Made by a program: the position numbers and the translations under genes
Notes under the pieces: generated by a model
The model's input: only the letters and a program-made list of their open reading frames with translations
The model's database searches: none
What the model was told of the DNA's origin: nothing
In this document: in pieces, positions 33,359-41,707 of the stretch
How positions within the stretch are numbered: the stretch's first letter is position 1
How the letters are laid out: each line of letters opens with the position of its first letter
NCBI GenBank assembly: GCA_018432235.1
Contig: JAHDLO010000022.1
Location: 1-64,000 of the forward strand
Direction of reading: 5' to 3'
DNA from: Clostridiaceae bacterium
Lineage (GTDB): Bacteria > Bacillota > Clostridia > Peptostreptococcales > Natronincolaceae
Length of the DNA: 64,000 nt

Positions 33359-34030
33359 ATGAATCGTGTTGCGGTTAAAATCAAGGAAGCCAGACTTAAG
33401 GCTAAGCTTACAGAAAAGCAATTGGCGAAAAAATGTGGGCTGTCGGAGGGCTACATCATTCAGATTGAATCTGGTAAAAAGGTAATAAATGAGAAGGCAG
33501 CGGAGAGTATTTTGAATGCCCTCGGTGCCAAGCTGGACTTCATAGATAGGCAGGAGGAGGAAAGGGAGGAAAAGCCAAAGGCGGAAAAGATAGCTCCGCC
33601 AAAGGTGGAGTTTTATAATATTCAACCTACGGAGCAATGGACGGATGCCCTTGCTAATATTATTAAAAAATATCCTATTTACGAGGCTGGCAGCAATAAA
33701 GTTGTTGGACAGAAGGAGCTTCCGATAATAGGAAAACGGGTGGAGGGTTATCATTGGGATAAGCTGCTGTTCATCCAGGCTGCTGACGATTCTCTTGAGA
33801 CCTTAAGAGTTAAGAAGGGCGATGTGGTGATGGTATGCCTGACCAATGAGATACAGAATAATAGCATTTATTATTTTGAAATGGATCAAAAGAAGTACAT
33901 AAGGCAATTAAGAAAGGAAGCCAATAACAGGGTTATTTTGTCAACGGGCAAAAAGGATAGCACTGAAGAGGTGGATTTAAAGAAAATCAAGCTAGTAGGG
34001 AAGTGTGTCAGGGTTGAGCATTTCTTATAG
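33359..34030 (+). CDS. XRE helix-turn-helix regulator with S24-like C-terminal domain
   Basis: 223 residues. Residues 5-60 are an XRE domain (KIKEARLKAKLTEKQLAKKCGLSEGYIIQIESGKK). A charged linker follows, then a domain that resembles LexA/S24 peptidases: AADDSLETLRVKKGDVVMV takes the place of GDSM-P-GD, and SIYYFEMDQKKYIRQLRK is where the catalytic lysine region would be. The lysine of the usual VKR motif appears to be replaced by Arg, so self-cleavage is doubtful. Target genes unknown. Confidence 0.78.
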   Translation: MNRVAVKIKEARLKAKLTEKQLAKKCGLSEGYIIQIESGKKVINEKAAESILNALGAKLDFIDRQEEEREEKPKAEKIAPPKVEFYNIQPTEQWTDALANIIKKYPIYEAGSNKVVGQKELPIIGKRVEGYHWDKLLFIQAADDSLETLRVKKGDVVMVCLTNEIQNNSIYYFEMDQKKYIRQLRKEANNRVILSTGKKDSTEEVDLKKIKLVGKCVRVEHFL

Positions 34031-34043
34031 TTATGAAGATTTT

Positions 34044-34082
34044 GAAAAGAGCATGGGGGGAATCCTGTGCTTTTGCTTTTAC
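34044..34082 (+). terminator. probable terminator
   Basis: AAAAG-GCATGG / CC-GTGCTTTT imperfect hairpin followed by GCTTTT. Confidence 0.5.
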
Positions 34083-34204
34083 AATTATTTGATTAAAAAT
34101 AACTATAGAAATTTATTCCCAACAGCCTTATAATACAATTGAATAGATTGTTAATAAATATCCAATTAATTGCCATTACATCAAACAAGAGCTGGGGGAT
34201 ATCT

Positions 34205-35236
34205 ATGAAGAAAAGATTAGAGGAGCTTGACATCCTGAGGGCAATCGGCTGTATTGCAGTTATCATCATTCATGTAACCGCCAGCACCTTGATAAGATAC
34301 AGACCCCACAGTCCGCATCTTATGCTGGCCTATATTGTTAATACCTTTACAAAATTTGCTGTTCCTCTATTTATTTTTATAAGCGGGGTAGTTCTGATGT
34401 ATTCATATCAAGATAAGCCCTTTGATTTCAGGCGGTTTATGAAGGCGAGGCTGAAGAGCATCGGTATACCATATTTGGCCTGGAATATTTTTTATTATAC
34501 AATTTTGATTCTCAGGGGCACACAGCAGTTAAGGCCGCTATTTTTTCTAAAGCAGCTATTGTTGGGCTCTGTGATGTACCATTTCTATTTTGTGGTGATC
34601 ATATTCCAATTTTACCTCTTAAGCCATTTATGGCTATATTGCTTCAAGCGCTTTAATCCCACAGTGCTACTGTTATTAGCCGGCATTATCAGCCTTGTAA
34701 GCATAAAATATGTTTATTTCAAATTCTCCGACAGAGTATTCTTAAATTATCTGATTTTCTTTATTTTGGGCTGTTATGTGGTAACCATAAAGAATAAAGC
34801 CGTAGAGCACATTTATAGACACAGAGGGGCCTTCTATTTATTGGCTCTTTTAACCGGAGGGCTTTTGACTCAACAGCTGTATCAGGCAAAAATAAATCGC
34901 ATCAGGCCACTGCCTATCATTGATTATCTATGGCCGATATATTCTGTATTGGCAATAATAGCCCTATATCTGGCAGCCATTGCACTATTAAAGAAGCATA
35001 GAGGGGTTTTAACGATTTTACGACCAATCGGAGATGCCTCCTTCTACATCTATCTTTCTCATCCCTTTTTCTTGATGATATCAATACTCATAGTTCGGGG
35101 ACTTAATATCACCAGTATTACTTTGGATACCCTATTTAACCTTTGCTTCGTAATGATAACCTCAATAGCCTTAGGCGTATTGTATATAAAACGAGGGATC
35201 TGCCTGCAGAAAGTAAAGCTTCTGCTGAAGACTTAG
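34205..35236 (+). CDS. acyltransferase family 3 membrane protein
   Basis: 343 residues, about ten membrane segments. The conserved opening LEELDILRAIGCIAVIIIHVTAST (D-R and membrane His) and VPLFIFISGVVLMY define the Acyl_transf_3 (OafA/YrhL) family, which O-acetylates or succinylates cell-surface polymers. ATG 34205 is chosen because GGGGGATATCT precedes it. Next to a secreted cell-wall enzyme gene, in line with an envelope role. Confidence 0.87.
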   Translation: MKKRLEELDILRAIGCIAVIIIHVTASTLIRYRPHSPHLMLAYIVNTFTKFAVPLFIFISGVVLMYSYQDKPFDFRRFMKARLKSIGIPYLAWNIFYYTILILRGTQQLRPLFFLKQLLLGSVMYHFYFVVIIFQFYLLSHLWLYCFKRFNPTVLLLLAGIISLVSIKYVYFKFSDRVFLNYLIFFILGCYVVTIKNKAVEHIYRHRGAFYLLALLTGGLLTQQLYQAKINRIRPLPIIDYLWPIYSVLAIIALYLAAIALLKKHRGVLTILRPIGDASFYIYLSHPFFLMISILIVRGLNITSITLDTLFNLCFVMITSIALGVLYIKRGICLQKVKLLLKT

Positions 35237-35262
35237 TTTTCTAAAGCTCAGATTATTCAACT

Positions 35263-35291
35263 AAACCATTGATTTTATCAGTGGTTTTTTG
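35263..35291 (+). terminator. intrinsic terminator
   Basis: AAACCATTGA / TCAGTGGTTTTTT hairpin 27 bases after the acyltransferase stop. Confidence 0.75.
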
Positions 35292-35411
35292 TTCTTATCT
35301 TTCCATAGTATTACAGAAATTACAATTATATTAAGAATTGATATATATGGAGGTTTTTATACTAAGCTGTCGAAATATTAACTATAAAACTAAAGCAATA
35401 GGGAGAAAATT

Positions 35412-38360
35412 ATGATGAGGAAGCTAAAAATTATTTCATTATTTTTAATACTGGCCTTTATATTTCAAATTCCACCGGAGATCTCGGTTTCTGCGGAAGA
35501 ATCTTCGACAACGCCGGCTGTTGAAGATGTGGCAGCTGAGGCAGATTTCAGAGGCCTGTGGGTAGCAACGGTATTGAATATTGATTACCCCTCTCAGGCA
35601 ACTATAGACTCTGAAATCTTAAAGGCTGAAGCACTTAAGATATTGGACCATGCTGAGTCAGTGGGTATGAATGCTGTCTTTTTACAGGTCAGACCTACGG
35701 CGGATGCCCTATATAAATCTAAGTACTTTCCTATATCAAAGTATTTAACGGGCGCACAGGGGCAATCCCCAAGCGATGCCTTTGATCCTCTGGCGTTTTG
35801 GATAGCAGAGGCCCATAGCAGAGGCATTGAGCTGCATGCTTGGATTAATCCCTATAGGATTACAAAGAAGACAGCCAATGAGGCTAAGCATGATTTTGCC
35901 TCTTTAGTAGACAATCATCCTGCAAGGGTGAATGCAAGCTGGGTGGTTAAGTATACAGATGGCAACCTGTATTTTGATCCGGGAATTCCTGAGGTCAGAA
36001 ACATGGTTATAGCCGGTGCACTGGAGATTATAGAGAATTATGACATAGACGGCATTCATTTTGATGATTATTTTTATCCCGGCAAGGATTTTGACGATAA
36101 AGCAAGCTTTGCGAAGTACGGTGCAGGCTTTACTGATTTAGGCAGCTGGCGCAGAGAAAATGTCAATACATTGATAAGAGATTTATCCAAGGCCATAAAG
36201 GAAAAATCCAGCGATGTGAGATTTGGCATAAGCCCTGTAGGCATATGGGCCAACAGCAATACGGACCCTCGGGGCAGCGATACCAAGGGACTACAATCCT
36301 GCTATGATCAATATGCCGATACCAGAACATGGGTTAAGGAGAATTGGATAGATTATATAGCACCTCAAATCTATTGGAATATCGGCTTTGAAATTGCAGA
36401 CTACAGTAAGCTATTAAAATGGTGGTCTGAAACGGCTGCCGGTACTGACGTTGATTTATACATAGGACATGCGGCATATAGAACAGGAAATGCCGACCCC
36501 GCAAGTCCCTGGTATGGGGTGGAGGAAATTGAAAGACAGCTGAAGCTTAATGAAGGGAATCCTGTAGTCAAGGGCAGCATATTCTACAATTATACAGCCT
36601 TTGCAAAAAGTCAGGCATTGACAGCCGCTGTAACGGCATTATATCAACAAAGGGATGGATTTAAGCCAAAGGTTGACCTGACGGTTGCCAGGCCCGCATC
36701 AAATATTAAAACCAGCTATGGCCAATACTATTTAACAGGAGCATCGGACCCAGAAAAACCATTGTATATGAATGGTCAGCCAGTGGAAGGAAGATCTTCA
36801 CAAGGCTATTATGGCATTTTAGTTACCCTCAAGGAGGGAATCAACACCTTCACCTTCCAGCAAGAGGGAGCATATGTCAGCAGAATCATCAATAAAGAAG
36901 CAGCAGCTCCGCCAAAGAAGATGAGCGGAGTTGAGATACCTGCAGCTACTGTATTTCCCCAGTCTCAAGAGCTTAGACAGGCAGGCGAAAAGATAACCCT
37001 AACCTGTCAGGCCCCGATAGGCGCTACGGTTACAGTAAAGCTGGGGGGCAGTACCTACACCATGAAGACCGCCAACACAGCACCAAATACCTCAGATATG
37101 TATTTGGGAACCTATAGCTATGTATATACGATACCAAGCTACACCGGAACACCTAGAAATGTAGACCTTGGCGCACCGGTGTATACCATAAAATATAAAG
37201 GCACTACAAAAACCAGAACAGCCCCCGCCACTGTGGGGGTAATAATGAAGGACTCCCCCTATTATGCTGAGGTGGTGAAGGAGGTCGTTGATACCTATCA
37301 GACACCCGTCCCCGCCAACGGAGCCTCCTTTGAGCTCTATAAGGGTATGACGGACTATGTGACAGGGATGACCGGCAGCTACGTGCGACTCGCCAATGGT
37401 CAATGGGTGAATAAAGGCGGGGTAAATATTTACTCCTCACAAAACCAATTGAAGGCTGTTGCACAAAATCCGCAGTACACTCAAGGCGATAAATGGGATA
37501 CCTTTAAGCTGGAGCTAACCCAACCGGTGGCGGCAACAATAGCTTTTGATGGCAAGGCGTTGGCATTAAATATCTCTCAAGCAGAGGGGCAGCAGCTGCC
37601 AATGCTGACGGCTGAAAGTCTTGTTGGAGAGGTTACCGCTAACAAAACAGAAAATGGTCTGCAATACAGCTTATTACTCAAGGAAAATCAGTCAATAGAC
37701 GGCTACTACATAGAAAAGACCACAACAGGCATAGCATTACACATAAAACGGCCTGTAAAGGCAGCAGAGGGAGTTGAGCCGCTGAAGGGATTAACTATCA
37801 TGCTGGACCCCGGTCATGGCGGCAGTGATACAGGAGCCACTGGACCATTGGGGGCAGCATATGCAGAAAAGGCCATTAACCTCAGTACATCACTGAAGCT
37901 TCAAAAGGAGCTGGAGGCTCTGGGGGCTACGGTGATAATGACAAGAACTGCCGACACAGAGCTTTCATTAGAGGCCAGATTGGCAGCCTCAAGAGCTGCA
38001 AGGCCGGATTTATTTATCTCCATGCATGCCAATAGTATGGCGGACAATGTAGATATATCCAAGGTGGATGGTTTTTCAGTATTTTACAGAGACAAGCATG
38101 CCCATGGTATATCGGAAGCAATATTCCAAGACACTCTAAACACCTTAGGAAGAAATAGTAAGGGACTTCATGTCAAGAACTTCTATGTCGTTCGTGGCAC
38201 CTGGACCCCTTCGGTATTGATTGAGAGCGGCTTTGTACCAAATCCTAAGGAGTTTGAATGGCTGAAGGACGAGGAGCACCAGCTGAGTCTTGCCAAGACT
38301 ATAGCACAGGCGATAATAGGATACTTTAAGGAAAGAAATCAAGCACCTGCGATGATGTAG
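35412..38360 (+). CDS. secreted fusion of GH10-like glycosidase domain and N-acetylmuramoyl-L-alanine amidase
   Basis: 982 residues. Signal peptide to about residue 28. Residues about 47-365 form a glycosyl hydrolase-like 10 (DUF187) barrel: ADFRGLWVATVLNIDYPS, GIELHAWINPYRI and YDIDGIHFDDYFYPG. A beta-rich middle of some 400 residues follows. The C-terminal 190 residues, from about 794, are an Amidase_3 zinc domain: LDPGHGGSDTG, the AEKAINL glutamate, SMHANS and the catalytic Glu in IESGFV. It probably cuts peptidoglycan on both glycan and stem peptide sides, for example in spore or cell separation. Length is much more than either family alone. Confidence 0.9.
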   Translation: MMRKLKIISLFLILAFIFQIPPEISVSAEESSTTPAVEDVAAEADFRGLWVATVLNIDYPSQATIDSEILKAEALKILDHAESVGMNAVFLQVRPTADALYKSKYFPISKYLTGAQGQSPSDAFDPLAFWIAEAHSRGIELHAWINPYRITKKTANEAKHDFASLVDNHPARVNASWVVKYTDGNLYFDPGIPEVRNMVIAGALEIIENYDIDGIHFDDYFYPGKDFDDKASFAKYGAGFTDLGSWRRENVNTLIRDLSKAIKEKSSDVRFGISPVGIWANSNTDPRGSDTKGLQSCYDQYADTRTWVKENWIDYIAPQIYWNIGFEIADYSKLLKWWSETAAGTDVDLYIGHAAYRTGNADPASPWYGVEEIERQLKLNEGNPVVKGSIFYNYTAFAKSQALTAAVTALYQQRDGFKPKVDLTVARPASNIKTSYGQYYLTGASDPEKPLYMNGQPVEGRSSQGYYGILVTLKEGINTFTFQQEGAYVSRIINKEAAAPPKKMSGVEIPAATVFPQSQELRQAGEKITLTCQAPIGATVTVKLGGSTYTMKTANTAPNTSDMYLGTYSYVYTIPSYTGTPRNVDLGAPVYTIKYKGTTKTRTAPATVGVIMKDSPYYAEVVKEVVDTYQTPVPANGASFELYKGMTDYVTGMTGSYVRLANGQWVNKGGVNIYSSQNQLKAVAQNPQYTQGDKWDTFKLELTQPVAATIAFDGKALALNISQAEGQQLPMLTAESLVGEVTANKTENGLQYSLLLKENQSIDGYYIEKTTTGIALHIKRPVKAAEGVEPLKGLTIMLDPGHGGSDTGATGPLGAAYAEKAINLSTSLKLQKELEALGATVIMTRTADTELSLEARLAASRAARPDLFISMHANSMADNVDISKVDGFSVFYRDKHAHGISEAIFQDTLNTLGRNSKGLHVKNFYVVRGTWTPSVLIESGFVPNPKEFEWLKDEEHQLSLAKTIAQAIIGYFKERNQAPAMM

Positions 38361-38370
38361 GTGCTTTTAC
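38341..38370 (+). terminator. terminator overlapping the end of the fusion gene
   Basis: AAGCACCT / AGGTGCTT arms followed by TTAC; the stop codon of the gene lies inside the hairpin. Confidence 0.65.
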
Positions 38371-38470
38371 CTGTATTTTATTCTAACGATGGAACTAATT
38401 GTATATTAGCAACATCTATTGAAGTAAGGACCTTAAAATACTAAGAGAAATTCGTACTAATGGAGGCTAT

Positions 38471-39469
38471 ATGAGAAGAGAATTGTTGGATGTGGGATTA
38501 TTATTTTTAGCTGGTGTAGTGGGGGTATTTCAAAGCTTTTTTGAATTTAAAAAGAGAACTGTCAGTAGAGCAGGTGGCGTTATGTTTAATTTTGCTCAAT
38601 TTGCCATTATCATTTATGGGTTGGGAAGTGTAACGGAAAACAAATTTTTTCTGCCTATAGGCATGATAGCTTTGGTGGCTATATTTGCAGCAATTATCTA
38701 CTACAATGGCTCTCCTTATACGATAAAGCATGATGACAGGGAAAAAATGGTGACTGTTATATATAATGCCGTTAAGTCGGTTGAATTTGCCGCTCCCCAA
38801 AAGCTGGAGGAGGATGGTAAGATTAAATTCCAAGTGCCAGATACAAAAAGGTATGTGGAATTTCAAGAAAAGGACTCCTTCTCGGGAAAAAAGAAGAATT
38901 ATACTCTGAGGTTTAAAAAATGGGTAGGCAATTATTCTAAAAAAGAAATTATAAGATTAGTTGAGGATGGTTTATACGAGGAAGATCACAGGAAGAAAAT
39001 TATTATGCCTACTTTGCAATTAGTGGCCTGTATTGGAATGATTTGCTTATCCCTTTATCTGGCTTCACTATCTGTTATTACGCCCAAATATATTCAAATG
39101 AGCGTACCGCCAGAACTGCCGGAAAGCCTTTATATTTACAGCAATCAACAGAACATTACTGATGAGGTGCTGTTGAAAGAAATACACAGCAATCTTACGG
39201 ATGCCTATGCCTATATGAGTGTGGATAGCACTTACGTAGAAGCCTTTGCTACTTTGCACTACAGCAGTGATGATATTATTGTGTATATAGGAAGCAATAA
39301 CAGCAGTCTCTATGTAAGGGATTCAGTATTTGGAAACGAATCGCAGCTCAATAGCTTCTTACTAAAGGTCCACCGCCTTTATGATAAGTCAGAGGGCAGC
39401 TATTACAGGCTCGGTATTTTTCCTGAAAGCCAACAAAGGATAATGGAGCTCTTGGAGAGTATAGATTAA
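38471..39469 (+). CDS. uncharacterised membrane protein, tandem paralog 1
   Basis: 332 residues: three N-terminal membrane segments (about 5-22, 38-56, 60-78), a cytoplasmic domain of about 100 residues (with VPDTKRYVEFQEKDSF and YTLRFKKW), a fourth segment (about 182-204), and a C-terminal outer domain of about 125 residues. The next gene has the same plan and clear sequence similarity (IPDTSRSVEYIEKKS, YSLRFRRW). Family not recognised. TGGAGGC before ATG. Confidence 0.8.
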   Translation: MRRELLDVGLLFLAGVVGVFQSFFEFKKRTVSRAGGVMFNFAQFAIIIYGLGSVTENKFFLPIGMIALVAIFAAIIYYNGSPYTIKHDDREKMVTVIYNAVKSVEFAAPQKLEEDGKIKFQVPDTKRYVEFQEKDSFSGKKKNYTLRFKKWVGNYSKKEIIRLVEDGLYEEDHRKKIIMPTLQLVACIGMICLSLYLASLSVITPKYIQMSVPPELPESLYIYSNQQNITDEVLLKEIHSNLTDAYAYMSVDSTYVEAFATLHYSSDDIIVYIGSNNSSLYVRDSVFGNESQLNSFLLKVHRLYDKSEGSYYRLGIFPESQQRIMELLESID

Positions 39470-39482
39470 AAAGGGGGAAGCT

Positions 39483-40514
39483 ATGGATCAAAACATATTA
39501 AATCTAGCAGTCCTTTTAGTAGGCTGTATATTGGGACTTTGGCAGTCTATATTAAAGAGTGGAAGCAGGAGGATAACTAAATCAACTAAGGAGATGTATT
39601 ATTTTATACAATTGGCTGTGCTGTTAAGCAGCTTAAATGCCCTTTATGGCAACCATATACAGGTTCATGCATTGGCTTCCGTAGGTATTTTAGTCTTTAT
39701 ACTGACAAACTATTTTGGCGGTAGTATATATAGTATTAGGACTGAAAGCAGCGAAGCAGTATTGGCTTTAATGGAAGCTGCAATCAGGGAAATAGAATAT
39801 GTGCAACCCAGAAAAGAAGCAAAGAAGGATTCAGTTTTTTTTCATATACCGGATACCTCCAGGTCTGTAGAATATATTGAGAAGAAATCGGTCTTTACAG
39901 GTAATATGACTTATAGCTTAAGATTTAGGAGATGGCCGAATATCTCAACAAAAAAGGAAATTCTAAGATATATCGAAGAGGGCCTTCAATCGGAGGTACT
40001 GGCAAAACGGAAAAAAATAAAGGTGATGGGAGAAGCTTTACTGGTGATTGCGTTGGTGTGCTTGGCACTTTTTATGACCACCAAGGCAGCTATGGAGCCT
40101 AAATATGTTAATGTTTATATAGAAAATGAGGTGCCGTTGGCATTCATAATCCACGATGGGGATATTTCAATACGGGATGATGAAGTACTTAAAGAAATTC
40201 ACGATATTATAGTTGAGGGATACAAAATCAGGCATGATGCTAATGGTAAAGATGGTATAATAAGGCAGCCCATTTACGGCACATTAATATATGGTGAGGA
40301 TGGGTTAGTTGTCTTTATCACGGACTTAAGCTCCGGTGGTAAGGAGGACTATGGCGCGTATCTGTACATAGCAAATTCTTTTTTAGGCAGTAAATCTATT
40401 TTATATCGGTTTGCCTGGGAGACAAATAAGCTTTACAACAAAAATCAGGGAAATTACTACTACGTTTTTCAAGTGAACGAGAGATTAACTGAGGTCATTA
40501 ACCACATCAATTAA
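39483..40514 (+). CDS. uncharacterised membrane protein, tandem paralog 2
   Basis: 343 residues, same layout as the preceding gene: three N-terminal membrane segments, an inner domain, one more segment (about 183-203, with VCLALFMTTKAAMEPKYV matching SLYLASLSVITPKYI) and an outer domain ending in a HxxNKLYNKNQGNYYYVF-like stretch that parallels HRLYDKSEGSYYRLGIF. Starts 13 bases after its partner with AAGGGGGAAG before ATG, so both are probably made from one mRNA. Function unknown. Confidence 0.8.
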   Translation: MDQNILNLAVLLVGCILGLWQSILKSGSRRITKSTKEMYYFIQLAVLLSSLNALYGNHIQVHALASVGILVFILTNYFGGSIYSIRTESSEAVLALMEAAIREIEYVQPRKEAKKDSVFFHIPDTSRSVEYIEKKSVFTGNMTYSLRFRRWPNISTKKEILRYIEEGLQSEVLAKRKKIKVMGEALLVIALVCLALFMTTKAAMEPKYVNVYIENEVPLAFIIHDGDISIRDDEVLKEIHDIIVEGYKIRHDANGKDGIIRQPIYGTLIYGEDGLVVFITDLSSGGKEDYGAYLYIANSFLGSKSILYRFAWETNKLYNKNQGNYYYVFQVNERLTEVINHIN

Positions 40515-40580
40515 TGATATACATTTTATGGGTTTTGTTATATAATAATTTTAATAAATATTGAAGGAGGGAAGCTATTT

Positions 40581-40607
40581 ATGACACCAGCTATATGCCA
40601 ATATTAA
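40581..40607 (+). CDS. possible 8-codon leader peptide (MTPAICQY)
   Basis: ATG preceded by GAAGGAGGGAAGC, a near-perfect ribosome site, then eight codons and TAA. A small hairpin ACCTA/TAGGT with seven T follows near 40647-40665. The site may be a leader or a chance initiation site on the way out of the upstream operon. Confidence 0.3.
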   Translation: MTPAICQY

Positions 40608-40636
40608 TTTGAAATAAATTAATATGATTTTTTAAG

Positions 40637-40668
40637 GAGCACCTAGTTTGTAGGTTTTTTTGTATTGC
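40637..40668 (+). terminator. short terminator
   Basis: ACCTA-gtttg-TAGGT followed by TTTTTT; ends the paralog operon. Confidence 0.5.
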
Positions 40669-40889
40669 TCTTTATGAATGGCATTTAGCAGGCAGCTTAC
40701 TCGAATACGTCAATATTGGATAATGAGATCACAGCAATATTATATGGGTCTTATTATACCCTAAATCATGTGTTTAAGACGATAGGAGATGGTGTTCCCC
40801 TATGGTCTTTTTTGATTTTTGCTATTAAATATGAGCGAGTCCTCCAATGCCCTTCATAGAGAATAAATCTTTCGGAGGGTGGTGATCAT

Positions 40890-40928
40890 ATGACGCCTTA
40901 CTACATGGTAATGCATTTAAATCAATAA
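40890..40928 (+). CDS. possible 12-codon peptide (MTPYYMVMHLNQ)
   Basis: Preceded by CGGAGGGTGGTGATCAT, which pairs extensively with the 16S rRNA tail. Like the 8-codon frame at 40581, it begins with Met-Thr-Pro. A third short frame of 39 codons (40950-41069, ribosome site GAGGAG) overlaps the start of the S4 gene. The series suggests upstream reading frames that could regulate the S4 gene; the rest of 40670-41025 holds no other gene. Confidence 0.3.
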   Translation: MTPYYMVMHLNQ

Positions 40929-41025
40929 ACGGCAGAGGAGTAAGAGTTTATGATTTTAACATTACCTAAAGTAAAAAATTGCTTTGCTATTCCTTGCCGA
41001 CTACAAAAAATCGGAGGTAAGGAAT

Positions 41026-41529
41026 ATGGAAAAAAAGTTAAACTTAGTATGGGAAATATACAATACTGAAATGGCTAGAGAGGAAAGGTATTGTCATAAT
41101 TGCGGCAAAAAGGCAATATTTGAGGACTCGATGAAAAGACGTCAAAATGCCAATGGAAAGAATATATATCATTATGCCATCTATAAATGTCCAAAGGGCC
41201 ATACCTGGAACAAGTCAATTGAAAGCTTTAAGGCAGTACCAGGGTTGGAAAATAAAGCCATGGAGGAAAGCCATCAACAGAGTAATGCCCCAGAGCTTAC
41301 CTTAGCTGAGCTCCATAAAGAAGGGATACAAATCCTAGAAATATCCTTAAATACGCTACAAGAGAGGGTAAGGGTGGATAAGCTTCTGGCGGAAAAGCTG
41401 ATGGACCTCAGTAGAGGAGAGATTGTCAGACTTATTGAAGACGGCAGGATTTGTGTCAATGGAGAGGCTATTAAGCCGAAGGCCAGTTTGAAGGAAAGGG
41501 ATGTGATCACATTTAAGCTAGTACCTTGA
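41026..41529 (+). CDS. zinc ribbon-S4 RNA-binding domain protein
   Basis: About 167 residues. The N-terminal part has CHNCGKK and CPKGHTW (a Cys-x2-Cys and a Cys-x3-His pair), a zinc ribbon. The last 65 residues are an S4 domain (VRVDKLLAEKLMDLSRGEIVRLIEDGRICVNGEAIKP). Likely binds structured RNA such as rRNA or tRNA. ATG 41026 follows GGAGGTAAGGAAT. The last codons and stop (GTACCTTGA) run into a family 2 repeat. Confidence 0.8.
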   Translation: MEKKLNLVWEIYNTEMAREERYCHNCGKKAIFEDSMKRRQNANGKNIYHYAIYKCPKGHTWNKSIESFKAVPGLENKAMEESHQQSNAPELTLAELHKEGIQILEISLNTLQERVRVDKLLAEKLMDLSRGEIVRLIEDGRICVNGEAIKPKASLKERDVITFKLVP

Positions 41530-41605
41530 CCATCTAAATCTTAGTTTAGCAACGATTAAATTTCCTTAGTACTGTGTTGGCGTCAGTCGCAAGGCACTGC
41601 CATTC
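41519..41605 (-). repeat. MITE family 2, degraded copy
   Basis: Starts CTAGTACCTTG across the end of the S4 gene and keeps AAATTTCC and the core GCGTCAGTCGCAA (about 41579-41592) 59 bases from the end, as in the copies at 12713 (61) and 22520-22677 (62). The rest is eroded. Confidence 0.6.
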
Positions 41606-41645
41606 TTTCCTTCGGAAGGACAATCTGAAGTCTGCACAAAAGAAT

Positions 41646-41697
41646 AAAGGGGCTGTCTCAAAATGATTAGTAAATCATTGAAAAAGGCAGCCCCTTT
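41646..41697. terminator. bidirectional terminator
   Basis: AAAGGGGCTG / CAGCCCCTTT arms between the convergent S4 and glnS genes. Confidence 0.85.
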
Positions 41698-41707
41698 GTA
41701 CTTATAA

